Positions 1 to 11,130 of a stretch of 64,000 bases of DNA are shown piece by piece. Source of the stretch: Ptiloglossa arizonensis. Taxonomy: Eukaryota > Arthropoda > Insecta > Hymenoptera > Colletidae. Every line of letters starts with the position of its first letter. Position 1 is the first letter of the stretch. The DNA lies in assembly GCF_051014685.1 (NCBI RefSeq), contig NC_135048.1, positions 24,198,543-24,262,542 of the forward strand, written 5' to 3'. Both the position numbers and the translations under genes were made by a program. The notes beneath the pieces were generated by a model, which worked only from the letters and a program-made list of their open reading frames with translations, did not search any database and was not told where the DNA came from.

Positions 1-1200
1 GGAAGAAAAAGGAACGGTGGTTTCTCTCAGGGTTGTCGTGCACGTGGTAGAAGAGCAAGAGAAAGAGAGAGGGAGTTGGAGGGGGGTTGCGGCGTCGTTT
101 CGAATTTCTCGATAAACTCCCCTCCCTCTCCTCCTTCCCACGTGAAACAATGGCGGAGTGGCGTGGAAAGACGTCTCGAATTTCGCTGAATCAAAGGTGA
201 TGCGTCGAAGAGGGCGCGTTGGAAGAGTAGAGGACGAGGGGGGTTGGGGCAGCGTCCCCTGACTATGGGCATGGCCAAGGGTGAAATCGATTTTGTCTAG
301 GGGTCTTGCGTACCGCCTCGTATTATCCCTCGCGGTTTTCTATAGTGTCATTGTTGTCGGGGAACCGGAAAGGAAGACCGAGAGGACCGGTGCGTGCGCG
401 AGATGAACGAAGAGGGTGGTCCGTGAAGCGTTCGGACGACAGACGAGGCGAGGACACGACACCGGGAAGAAGATAGGGAGGATTTCTGGCGACAGTCTGA
501 GTGCCGCAGACACAAAGCCGCTGTATTACGTTTCCACTTGTAGGTTTTTCTTTTTTTTTTTTTTTTGCTTTCGCTCTAGTGTCTCTACTCGGAGGGGTGA
601 GGGGATCTAGCGCCACCACCGGGCGCGTTACGCGCGTTTTCGTCCACTAGCGGCGAAAAGGCTTTTCTTTCAACCCTTTCTTCGAGCCTCCCCGATTCTA
701 GTGGGAGGACAACTGTTGCCAGAATCTTCAGGGTGTTCGACGCCGTTGATTTTTGCTCCGTCAACCACCCTGTCTACGAGGGGCGGTACGCTCGCGGAAG
801 ATCGCGTGATCAATTGGCCGGCGTGGTCGCTTTGCGTCCCGTACACCGGGGATAACGCCCGGAGATCGTCCCGGGAACAATGGGGTGTATTTTCAAACAA
901 GTGGAACACGTGGCCGGGGGGGAACACTTTCGAGCTCGTGCGAGATTCCGCAAGTTCGAATCCACGGTGAGTACGTATCTCGAGACTCGAGATGCACTTG
1001 GACTCGCACGGGTTCGGGGCTTCTATCGCGATCGAAGTTCTTTCGGCGAACGTTGGTGTAGCAGCATTCATCGCCGGCTTAAGCCTTTCTCGCGGTACGG
1101 GAACGATATCGGGGTAGTAGTTGCCAGCGAGAGTATCGTCGGATTGTTTTCGCAGACGATACGTGTGTGACGCAACGGGGAGACATTTTGATTAGGAGAA
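1..1200. other. CpG-rich block at the window start
   Basis: The segment is GC- and CpG-rich compared with the DNA after 1.2 kb. It contains a T-run near 547-564 and many CGCG-type words, which fits a promoter-proximal or 5' exon region. Several open frames exist on both strands, but none resembles a protein family I know, and in CpG-rich DNA long frames arise easily because stop codons are AT-rich. The best gene-like signal is the short exon candidate at 880-966, listed separately. No TATA box or initiator pair with correct spacing was found. Confidence 0.45.
880..966 (+). CDS. Candidate first coding exon (MGC start, strong splice donor)
   Basis: An ATG at 880 in a good insect start context (AACAATGG) opens 29 codons that run exactly, in phase 0, to a strong splice donor: CACG followed by GTGAGTAC, with GT at 967-968. 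The peptide begins MGCIFKQ and is then rich in basic and aromatic residues (RARARFRKF). Proteins starting MGC, such as several Src-family kinases, are often N-myristoylated and palmitoylated at these residues. That comparison is only an analogy from seven residues, and position 6 is K, not the usual S or T. An overlapping out-of-frame ATG at 701 would compete for initiation. No downstream partner exon can be identified in the window, and the frame continues through the donor to 1170. It could be noncoding 5' exon or chance. Confidence 0.2.
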
Positions 1201-1213
1201 TCGCGTAAAGCCT

Positions 1214-2670
1214 TTGTATCGCTTACGAGAAACTTGTAAGTGGGAATCGTCTAATGCTGTTCTTCCACTTATGTGGAAATCACGATGTAGGAGAAAATCG
1301 TGTATAGTTGTTCGCTTGATTGAATTATGTCATTGTAACGTCGTGAGGATAAATTTTATAGGCGAGTGTAATATAAAGCCGTTGTACCACTTGGGAGTAA
1401 GTTGTGAGAGAGAATCGTCTAATGGTGTTGTTTCAGTTATGAAAATATTGTAGGAGGAAATTGTGTAAAGTTGTTCGCTTGATTGAATTATGTCATTGTA
1501 ACGTCGTGAGGATAAATTTTATAGGCGAGTGTAATATAAAGCCGTTGTACCACTTGGGAGTAAGTTGTGAGAGAGAATCGTCTAATGGTGTTGTTTCAGT
1601 TATGAAAATATTGTAGGAGGAAATTGTGTAAAGTTGTTCGCTTGATTGAATTATGTCATTGTAACGTCGTGAGGATAAATTTTATAGGCGAGTGTAATAT
1701 AAAGCCGTTGTACCACTTGGGAGAAAGTTGTGAGAGAGAATCGTGTACTGCTGTTATCCCACTTATGAAAAAGTTGTTTGAATTATGCTACTCTAAGGTG
1801 TTCAAGATAAATTTTGTAGGCGAGAATAACGTAAAGTCATTGTAAGCGAGAATCGTCTAATGCTGTTGTTCCACTTATGAAAACGTTGTAGGAGAAAATC
1901 GTGTAACGTTGTTCACTTAATTGAATTATGTTATTGTAATGTGACGAGGATAAATTTTGTGGGCGAGTATAATATAAAGCCGTTGTACCACTTGGGAGAA
2001 AGTTGTGATCGAGAATTGTGTTCTGCTGTTATCCCACCTATGAAAATGTTGCTTGAATTATGTTACTATTCAAAACAAATTTTGTAGGCTAGAATAACGT
2101 AAAGCCGTTGTACCACTTGGGAGAAAGTTGTGATTGAGAATCGTGTACTGCTGTTATCCCACTTGTGGAAAAGTTGCTTGAATTGCATCATTTTACGCGA
2201 TTGAGAAAAATTTTATAGGCGAGTATAATATAAAGGCGTTGTACCACTTGGGAGAAAGTTCTGATCGAGAATCGTGTACTGCTGTTATCCCACTTGTGGA
2301 AAAGTTGCTTGAATTACATCATTTTACGCGATTGAGAAAAATTTTATAGGCGAGTATAATATAAAGGCGTTGTACCACTTAAGAAAAAGTTACGATCAAG
2401 AATCGTGTACTGCTGTTATCCCACTTATGAAAAAGTTGCTTGAATTATATTACTGTTCAAAACAAATTTTGTAGGTTAAAATAACGTAAAGCCGTTGTAT
2501 CACTTGGGAAAAAGTTGTGATCGAAAATCGTGTACTGCTGTTATACCACTTGTGAAAAAGTTGTCAAAGACAATCGTGTAAAGTTGTAAGTTTGCTTGAA
2601 TTACACAATTCTACACGATCGAGAAAAATTTTCAAGGCAAGAATAACGTAAAGCCCTTGTACCACCTACA
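1214..2670. repeat. Tandem array, 163-bp unit with 125-131-bp variants
   Basis: Units are anchored by the words ATAAATTTTATAGGCGAG and GTTGTACCACTTGGGAG. The second word recurs at 1381, 1544 and 1707 (period 163), then at 1982, 2107, 2238, 2369 and 2494 (steps 275, 125, 131, 131, 125). The first three units are almost identical, so their duplication or homogenisation is recent. The rightward units are shorter and more diverged. Short frames of 70-80 codons inside the array are repeat shadows. Confidence 0.9.
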
Positions 2671-3439
2671 GGACGAGATCAAGGAAAGACTCGCGAATGA
2701 GAATCAAGGAACAGTCGTGTAACAAGGAATCGTACTTTTATCGCGCTGAAATTTTCAATTGTTATACGCACGAAAAGTTACATTTCAAATAGCTTGAACA
2801 GTTCAATCGTGAGATTCATCGTCCGAGAAACGAGAAATCCAGGTTCCAGAACTTCCACCGTGCTAATAAGTCCGACTGTCGTTCCTTTTTATCGCTGCAA
2901 TATATTACGCGGCACTCGGAGACGAAAAGGCGAATTCTTTGTGCAAATATGACCACGAGCGTAGGAACAAAAATTTTCATAATTCCGTTCTCGACGAATT
3001 AGCGCTTGAAACAGAGGCCTGAGTCTGCGCAACAGACTTTTTCGATGCTTCTTAATTGCTCGTACGTCGCTTCCGGCAATGAAACAGAAGGATGGAAGGA
3101 ACCTTGGGAAATTGAGAATTAAAAGTTTTATTAAATGATGCGAGCTGGACAGACTGTGGAGGTACCGGCGAACGGATATAATGAACGAAGTTAGCGAAGT
3201 TCCAAGGAAGATGAATTATAACTGTCGTTGCGAAGGGGAATGCAAAGCTGGTGGGCAGACTCGTTGTCTTGCGGGGCACGGGAAACGTGTCCTTGAATGT
3301 GTAAATTGGAAATGAACGGTTGTCGCGATTTTGTTCTCTTACTCGGGGATTTCTGTGGTTTCTCTTTGAAGGTCCCGATTTAAACTTTGCTAAATAAAAC
3401 ACAGGACGGGAAATATTACTGCGAAAACTCGAAGATCCT
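2671..3439. other. Single-copy stretch, nothing recognised
   Basis: This is moderately AT-rich single-copy sequence between two tandem arrays. I see no convincing gene, RNA or repeat in it. A minus-strand open frame that crosses from here into the next array has no family features. Confidence 0.5.
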
Positions 3440-3990
3440 GCATATTCTAGACCTAACCTAGCTTCCTTTGCACGCACTTGCTCGAGGGTTATTAACGCCC
3501 GTAACTTTCGTGCTTTGTTCACTTGTACTTGTTTCTTATCTTTGTATATTTTTTGTATTAAAAGAATCTCTCGTTTCTTTATACTATTGTAGGTTAGGTA
3601 CATTCTACACCTAACCTAGCTTCTTTTACACACACTTGTTCGAGGGTTATTAACGCCCGTAACTTTCGTGCTTTGTTCACTTGTACTTGTTTCTTATTTT
3701 TGTATATTTTTTTTATTAAAAGAATCTCTTAATAAGAATCTCTTTATATGATTGTAGGTTAGGTACATTCTATACCTAACCTAGCTTCCTTAACACACAC
3801 TTGTTCGAGGATTATTAACACCCGCAACTTTCGTGCTTTGTTCACTTGAACTTGTTTCTTATCTTTGAACATTTCTTTTATTAAAAGAATCTCTCGTTTT
3901 TTTTTATTATTGTAGGTTAAGTACATTCTACACTTAATCTAACTCTCTTTACACACATTTGTGAATCATCAATATTCATAACTTTCGTAT
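3440..3990. repeat. Tandem array, 158-bp unit, about 3.5 copies
   Basis: The word ACCTAACCTAGCTTC recurs at 3451, 3609 and 3774, with a decayed copy at 3932 (steps 158, 165, 158). At each of the last three unit junctions a TAGGTTAGGT-type arm faces an ACCTAACCTA-type arm across a 9-nt loop, at 3590-3618, 3755-3783 and 3913-3941. The two arms therefore form a perfect or near-perfect 10-bp stem. Copies decay towards the right, and the array passes into the related 99-bp array. Confidence 0.9.
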
Positions 3991-4320
3991 TATTTATTTT
4001 TTGTACCCTTCTTTTTAATTATTCCAATTTTCATTTTCTTTGTCGCTCGCATTTCTATACGATTATAGGTTAGATCTATGTTAGGGTTATGTTTATTTTT
4101 TGTACTCTTCTTTTTAATTATTGCAATGTTCCTTTTCTTCGTCACTCGTCTTTGTATACGATTATAGGTTAGGTCTATGTTAGGGTTATGTTTATTTTTT
4201 GTACTCTTCTTTTTAATTATTGCAATGTTCCTTTTCTTCGTCACTTATCTTTCTATACGATTATAGGTTAGGTCTATGTTAGGGTTATGTTAATTTTTTT
4301 ATACCATTATAGGTTAGGTT
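3991..4320. repeat. Tandem array, 99-bp unit, about 3 copies
   Basis: GATTATAGGTTAGGT-type words start at 4061, 4160 and 4259 (period 99), with a further partial copy near 4304. Each unit also holds a CTATGTTAGGGTTATG segment and a pyrimidine-rich TACTCTTCTTTTTAATTATT segment. The TAGGTTAGGT core is shared with the neighbouring 158-bp array, so the two arrays are probably related. Confidence 0.85.
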
Positions 4321-4631
4321 TAATATCAGCAAATGTATGCTTTTTTTTATGGTATAATTATTCGTTAATTACCAGGAATTAAGGTCAGCTGTTCTTATAG
4401 TTCAGAATAACCACACTTTACAGTAAATTGTCTAACAATTTGGACATCACGAAACTCTATGAAAAATTTATATTTGTTCGCAAGCTTGTACCGCTAATCT
4501 CTTAAAAAGAATAGAAGTCTTTATGAAACGCGTCTACTCATAAAAACGTAGCCCTCGCGCGGTAGAAATATCAAGGGAAAAAAAAGCAAGACCACCAACG
4601 AAGCGGAGTGAGTAACGTCCTTGTTTGCTAC

Positions 4632-4663
4632 GGAACTCCCCGGTTTGAATTCCGGGGAGTTCC
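4632..4663. promoter_or_regulatory. Perfect 12-bp inverted repeat holding two kappaB-type sites
   Basis: GGAACTCCCCGG at 4632-4643 and CCGGGGAGTTCC at 4652-4663 are exact reverse complements across an 8-nt AT-rich loop. The outer ten bases of each arm, GGGGAGTTCC and its complement, fit the NF-kappaB/Rel consensus GGGRNNYYCC. In insects such sites bind Dorsal, Dif or Relish. The sequence directly shows the inverted repeat and the match. That a Rel protein binds here, or that the DNA extrudes as a hairpin, is inference. No gene is visible within several kilobases. Confidence 0.45.
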
Positions 4664-7600
4664 CGAGTGCGTTTCTTCAGATATCGTACGTTTAGGCGAG
4701 ACGCGAAACACCAGACCATAAACGTCGAGAGAAACCAGGATATGAAATATTTAAAATGAATACCGAGAATCGTGACTTAAAAAAAGAAAAATATAATACT
4801 TCTCCGCTCCCACCAGTTTCTAAAAACCACCTAACAATTTTGATAAAATTCGTAACGGAGATATAAAACATTCATACAAGACATAATTACCGCCACTGTA
4901 GCAAAAATACACAATAAACATCTAATCTCTTACAAAGGCGCCATGTACGACTTGCCGAAAATTTATTCAGACACAATTTTCCATTACACCAACCATATTT
5001 CGTACTCGGTATTACTATCTTAATTTTCCAAAGTGTTCAATTAAACAGAAAATTTCATCCACATCCTCGACAGTAACCACCCCCTCCCTATAAATACAAT
5101 TCTCTAAAAAAAAAAAAACACACGTCTAACATTCTTCAATACTCAGTCTCTACCAAGAGAGTAGAGAGAGTAGTACTTTCCATAAAAGAGGTCAAAAATT
5201 TACCAAATATTCGATCGAACAAATTTCGTCGAAATCCTCAAGGTTCCCTCTTTCAACTCATCCACGTGCTAAAAAGAATCTACCATCGAACGTATACTTC
5301 CATCAGTATCTCCACAAATACACCCTCTCCCCAATCGAAGATTCTTCTAATCGAGTTTGGTAAAAGTCCTCGATCGGATGGTTTCTCGTTATCCCCAATC
5401 CACGCTCGCATTGTCAAACGGAACGAAGACGCGCCTGAGACGTCCTCGGTGGTACTAAACGGCTGTAGAACACCTAACCCTCCCCCTTGGGGTACCCTCG
5501 ACTTATTTACCACGGGAACTGGCGTCAGTTACCGTGGTCGTTTCTGCGCGAGTTTAGGTACTGTCTAAAAGCCAGTTTGCGCGCTAGAGCAATAGTTCCC
5601 CGACGCTGGTTTACCAGAGACTGCTGGCTGCCGTGTGTCCCTACCTTCGTCTACAGCCGCTATCTTGCTTCGAGTTGCCAGCAAAGACCCCCTTGGCTCG
5701 TAGTTGGTAATTACGCGCCCGGTTCCCGGAACGGTTCCACCATCGGCTCGGGCCTGGCATCTGCATGTACATAAACCGGGGGCTTAATTGTGTCTTGTCT
5801 CGGGCGAGCGATACGCAACGTTGGCTCGATCAATCGACTACTACCTACGTGTCCGTTTGAGCGGAGAGAGGGCGACGAGCGTGTCTTTCGGCCGGACATC
5901 GAGTCACGCGCGGAAACCGATGGTCGAAATCGACAACCGACCTGGACGCGGAGGGATATGTACGTAGAGAGGCAGAGAGAGAGGGGTTGGATTTGCGGGA
6001 GCCTTGAAAATTTAATTTAAAAACTTGGTTACGCCAGAAGCTGTGCGCGCCAAAGGATTAAAGGAACGGCTGGTCGCAAATTGGATTAGCGTCGCGTCCC
6101 ATACCGGCCACGGGGTTGGATACAGTTCGTTTTAAATGAAAGTGCCCTTGGCCGTCGTTTACACCAATCTCTCGGCTATCTTTCCAGCTGGTCCCGTCTC
6201 TCGCGCGTCTCTCCTCCACCAAGGTGGAGCTAATTTTTTAATTAAACCCTCCACCGCGAGTCACTACTTCCACGGGGAGTCTTTGATCTTTCGGGATCGG
6301 TGTCTTTGGGGACACCCTACCGGGTGGAACCAGCCTCGGATTGATTCTACCGGTGGTTCGAACTACGTTACGTTCGCGTAATGTTTTCTTTCGATTCGAT
6401 CTCGATGCTTCGCTCGCGTTGGTTAATCGCGTTCGAGAGATTCGAAAAGGCAACTTTGTTCATCTTTTAAGCGTTCCGGAGAGGATTAAGTATCGCTGCG
6501 ATGTATCGATGGGGGATGGATCTTTATTGGAAACTTACGACTGTTATTTCGTGTCACGATTTGGGCAAGAGTGGACACCTAGATGTCAAGAAATGGGTGA
6601 ATTTTGGGAATTTTTTCTTACCAGTAGTTACTAAATGAAAAATGTGGTCTTTTTCAGAGAGTATTATTATAACTTTCAGTTTTGTTTTAGAATTTTGGGG
6701 ATGTAAAAATCGTACAAAATGGCGAAGTTTTTTATTATTCACAGAACCCCTTCTGGGGAAACACTGTTTGTTGTTAGGCACAGTTGACAAGAAGTGGGAG
6801 GTTTGAAATAAAAAAATGTTGTCGATTTATTAATTAGAGACTATTGTCTAAAATGTAGTGTACAATTTTTCGAAAATTTTAGTAATTGTAGAAAGTCTAG
6901 TTTGAAGGAATCCACAAAAAATGACTTTAAACGTTTATAAAAAATTAAATAATCAACATATTCAAAAAATCTTACGCTGCATGGTAGAATACTCTATACA
7001 GAACATTTCTATAAAATTTCAAGTAAATCGGATGTGTAGTTTCGTGTGGGCCATGTTGAAAAGTATAGTTTTGAGAAAAACGTAAAACAAGTTTCGAAAT
7101 ATCTTTTTGACGTAACATTCCACATACTTTAAACTTTATAAAAATAATAGAAGAAAAATCAGGGTGTCCTCCCTTAAGGGAAAATTGACAGACAATGCAC
7201 CATTTGTATGTTTTGAGCATAGATGTGTACGTTTACTTTTTCATAATTAAATAAATTTTCTTGATCGATAAGTAAAAGTGTCACGACTTCGTTAAAATAT
7301 TCTTCTGACATTTTGAAAGCTATAGTCTCCAGAAAATAGTAGGAATAAACGGTGTTGGTCCACCTGAATAACGATAATTTTCCTTAATCCATACGTAGTC
7401 TTTTGTTTTGCTGTAATTGGGAACAAATGCTATTTTGTAATTATCTTCGTTTCGAAGGTACACCGTAAACGGTGTATTTAATTACAGAAGAGCCCATCTA
7501 TATTAGGTAGCAGCATATGTTCCAGTTGGGGGCTATTAGACCCCAGCACGCCTACTTGGGGATTGTACATTTACCCCTTAGAACACTCGAATCTAAAAGG

Positions 7601-8490
7601 CAACGCAAATTATTTTCTTCTGTACCTCTTTAACTTCAAAAACATTGGTATAGGTATAGTCGAGAGCTGGAAAAATGACTTCTAAATTATATCACTGCAC
7701 ATAGAATATAATACATGAAATACAATAACGTAAGGGCCAATTTTGCTCAGTCACAACCCTTCGTGACATCTTTCCATCTTCCCGTAGTAAACGCGATATC
7801 TCGAGATCGAAATACAGTCAATGTACTGTGCACAGTTGACAAAACGTCCTATGGAAGAATTTAATTTACAAAAACTCAAGGATCACGTCTCGTCTTGCAC
7901 TTACTTTCAACCGTAATGTATCATTAACCGAAGCAGTAATACCTACAATTTAAAAGTGTCTCAAAATGTACTGTTGGCAACTGAAGAAATGACTTCTGGA
8001 TTAAAGTGAACTCAATACTGCGTATAAAACCAATACGAACAAGGTCCAGTAATTTTTTCCATCGAAATCCCATGAAAACGATCCAGTACGATTCTCGATT
8101 CCTCCCATAGGTAATCTTCTCAACTCGTCACAGTACATTCTACTCCTAACCTCACTTTCAAATACCCCGTCACAGCAATAACGACCAGAATTGCGAATGG
8201 ATGGGTAAAAAATTGAATTTTTTCAACGCGCTTGAAATTCGAGGCAACGCGACCTTGACTCTCCTTAAATAATACGTCCTTGAAAGGATTAACGCCCAAC
8301 GCAAATCCCACGACAATGCAGTTTCGGCTCAGCTCGGCATCGGCATCGGACGTGATGCAATCGTCAGGAAATGAACGCACGTAACCGTCTACGAGGCATT
8401 CTAACGAGTTCAATTAAACGAACACGGAATTGACATTTGAGAAGTTAATTTCGTTCGTAGCTCGACTTGTTTCATCTTCACCGTGTTCTG
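4664..8490. other. Long single-copy stretch with a CpG-rich part and no recognised gene
   Basis: About 5,380-6,130 is CpG-rich and could hold regulatory sequence or an unrecognised exon. The rest is AT-rich. Features worth noting are TATAAATA at 5089-5096 without a correctly spaced initiator, and an 8-bp-arm palindrome (TACACCGT, AA, ACGGTGTA) at 7460-7477. A GGGGGCTATTAGACCCC motif near 7530 resembles sequences near piggyBac-type ends but has no partner. Open frames here lack family features. Confidence 0.4.
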
Positions 8491-8508
8491 CCCCCCCCCC
8501 CCCCCCCC
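8491..8508. repeat. Poly-C tract, 18 nt
   Basis: An uninterrupted run of 18 C on the + strand. Similar runs lie at 57279-57292 and 61372-61389. The opposite strand is poly-G and could form a G-quadruplex. Length is likely to vary between individuals and to be error-prone in assembly. Confidence 0.95.
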
Positions 8509-9990
8509 TCGTTCGCGTGCAAACGTCTCGATAAAATTATCGACCAGGTATCCAACGATTATCCTTGCCCCACATCGGTCTCGATACCAGGATTTATACC
8601 TCGTTCGTACGGATACACCGATCGTTCGATCTTTATCCCCATCTTCCACGTTACAATCTCCCCCAACTGCCCCCCACACCCCCCACTCCTCTTCGTTACA
8701 CAATTTCTGGGTACGTGTAATTACCGGATCCTTATCGCGACTCGTTCGATAGAGTTTCTAATTAAATAGCCAACTCGAACCGACAGGAAATATTTCATCC
8801 GGATCGTATCTCTGGTCGCGTATCGTTTGACGTCCACGGGAAACATTCAAGAGTGGTTGGGGGGAGGTTTCGGGGGTAGTTTTTTCAACGTTTCGGAACA
8901 GATGCGTTTGTCCTTTGATCTCCGTATTCGCGTATAGAGTTTCCTTTCAAATTGGAGAACCTCCCTTCTCCAACTTTAACCCCCCACCCCCGGGTTATCG
9001 TGGTTGGGCCCGGTCTAAGTGCACGTTCCGTCAGCGAGCATGCAATTAAGAAGTCGAACAGGAAATTAAGGGTCGCCGGTCGGTCAGAGTTCAATTTGAT
9101 CCGTCGTGATAGAAAGAGAGAGAGAGAGAGAATTAAACGAGAGAGAGTGAGTAGATTCACGGTGAAGTTTCCCCGATTGAAATTGAAGGGGTGGGGGGTG
9201 AGTGAGGGGTGAGTGGGAGGTCTCTCCGGCGTCTTTCAAACGGACCTCGACTTCGGAGGGCCGATGTGTTTAATCTTTCTCGAAGGCGAAGGCCAACGAA
9301 GTTTCTCCGGGGGATCGATGTTTACGGGGGTGGGTGGGAGGGTGGATGGTCGTACGGTTCAAACAAGGTATCGTTTCGCGTTATCGAAGAAGCTCGTGTT
9401 ACCCAAAATCTCGTTTTGCAACCTCCCGTCTCCTTTTGTGGATAAGACGACCGGTACGTCTTGAGAAACGCTCGAGGGATCTCGGCGAACTTGAATCTCC
9501 GTAGGATTGATTTTCCTGGGAATATTATAGCGAACTGTTGAGCGAATAATCGTATTGACCAGTGTACGCGATACTAGGAATTTTTCTGTTCTGTAATTGG
9601 GTAGAGGCGAACATGAGTCGTTCGATATCATTTGTACGGGGTTATGAATTTTATAAATGTTTGATCGGGATCTTTAATCGAACGAACGCGAAATAAACGA
9701 AGTTATTCGATCGGGGATCGAATGACAAAAATGATCGAGTGGAAAATTGTTTTCTCGTTGAACTAAAGTGACGTTCCCGTATCCGAAAATACGAGCCCAA
9801 TTAAACGGGGAAATTTGTTACGGGAAACATTGAATTTAAAATATTTCATTAAATGGATTCCGTGATCTGTCGACTTCGTGCGTGTTCTGCGAGCTGGTAG
9901 AAGAACGCCGAAGCGTAATATTGAAATGATGCTGTTATGGAAAGAAACGGGTCACCGGTTTTGTAAGATTTTCCAAGACGTTGAATTAGT
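8509..9990. other. Mixed single-copy DNA with GA and GGGTG simple sequence
   Basis: Contains a short GA microsatellite near 9112-9131 and a G-rich GGGGTGAGTGAGGGG-like stretch near 9187-9221. No gene or transposon could be recognised. Confidence 0.4.
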
Positions 9991-11130
9991 ATTTGAATAG
10001 TCTTCGAATTGTAATGTATTCGAATAGTGTTCGAATAATCAAGTATTTGAGATGTTATTCGAATGATTGAGTGTCTGAACAGTATTCGAATACTCGAGTG
10101 CCTAAATAGTATTCGAATACTCCAGTGCACAAACAGTGTTCGAATATTCGAATGCCCGAACAGTATTCGAATACTCGAGTATCTTAACACAATTCAAATA
10201 CTCGAGTATCTCAACACAATTCAAATACTCGAGTATCTCAACACAATTCAAATACTAGAGTATCTCAATACAATTCAAATACTCGAGTATCTCAACAGAA
10301 TTGGAACACTCGAATATCTAAACAGAATTGGAACACTCGAATATCTAAACAGAATTGGAACACTCGAATATCTAAACAGAATTGGAACACTCGAATATCT
10401 AAACAGAATTGGAACACTCGAGTATCTAAACAGTATTCAAATATTCCAGTATCTGAACAGTATTGGAACACTCGAGTATCTAAACAGTATTCGAAGATTC
10501 GAGTATCTGAACAGAATTCAAATATTTGAGTATCTAAACAGAATTGGAACACTCGAGTATCTAAACAGTATTCAAATATTCGAGTATCTGAACAGTATTC
10601 AAATATTCGAGTATCTGAACAGTATTCAAATATTCGAGTATCTGAACAGTATTCAAATATTCGAGTATCTGAACAGTATTCAAATATTTGAGTATCTGAA
10701 CAGTATTCAAATATTCGAGTATCTGAACAGTATTCAAATATTCGAGTATCTGAACAGTATTCAAATACTCGAGTATCTGAACAGTATTCAAATACTCGAG
10801 TATCTGAACAGCATTGGAACACTCGAGTATCTAAACAGTATTCAAATATTCGAGTATCTGAACAGTATTCAAATATTCGAGTATCTGAACAGTATTCAAA
10901 TATTCGAGTATCTGAACAGTATTCAAATATTCGAATATCTGAACAGTATTCAAATATTCGAGTATCTGAACAGTATTCAAATATTCGAGTATCTGAACAG
11001 TATTCAAATATTCGAGTATCTGAACAGTATTCAAATATTCGAGTATCTGAACAGTATTCAAATACTCGAGTATCTGAACAGAATTCGAACACTCGAATAT
11101 CTCAACAAAATTGGAATGGTAAAGTACCTA
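9990..11130. repeat. 27-bp minisatellite array, about 39 copies
   Basis: The unit reads roughly as TATCTGAACAGTATTC followed by AAATATTCGAG, with a period of exactly 27 bp from about 10063 to 11110 and degenerate copies at the left edge. The copies fall into homogenised blocks: a CTCAACACAATTC variant near 10190-10290, a GAATTGGAACACTCG variant (five copies) near 10300-10430, and a CAGTATTCAAATATTCG variant for most of the rest. Because 27 is divisible by three, frames stay open: a 396-codon frame at 10063-11253 on + and a 266-codon frame at 10292-11092 on minus. These encode simple nonamer repeats (EYLNSIQIF-like on +) and are judged not to be genes. Confidence 0.95.

Noticed and set aside
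940..965. tRNA B-box-like AGTTCGAATCC near 952-962
   Set aside because: No A-box at the right distance and no cloverleaf; such TTCGAA words are common in this DNA.
4061..4320. Telomeric TTAGG repeat
   Set aside because: Only one or two TTAGG words per unit occur, interspersed with other sequence; it is a 99-bp array and not a telomere tract.
5089..5148. TATAAATA at 5089 with a TCAGTC initiator at 5143
   Set aside because: The initiator A is about 56 nt from the TATA start, too far for a core promoter (about 30 nt), and no DPE follows.
10063..11110. CRISPR-like array of short repeats
   Set aside because: Units are head-to-tail without unique spacers, there are no Cas genes, and the DNA is eukaryotic.
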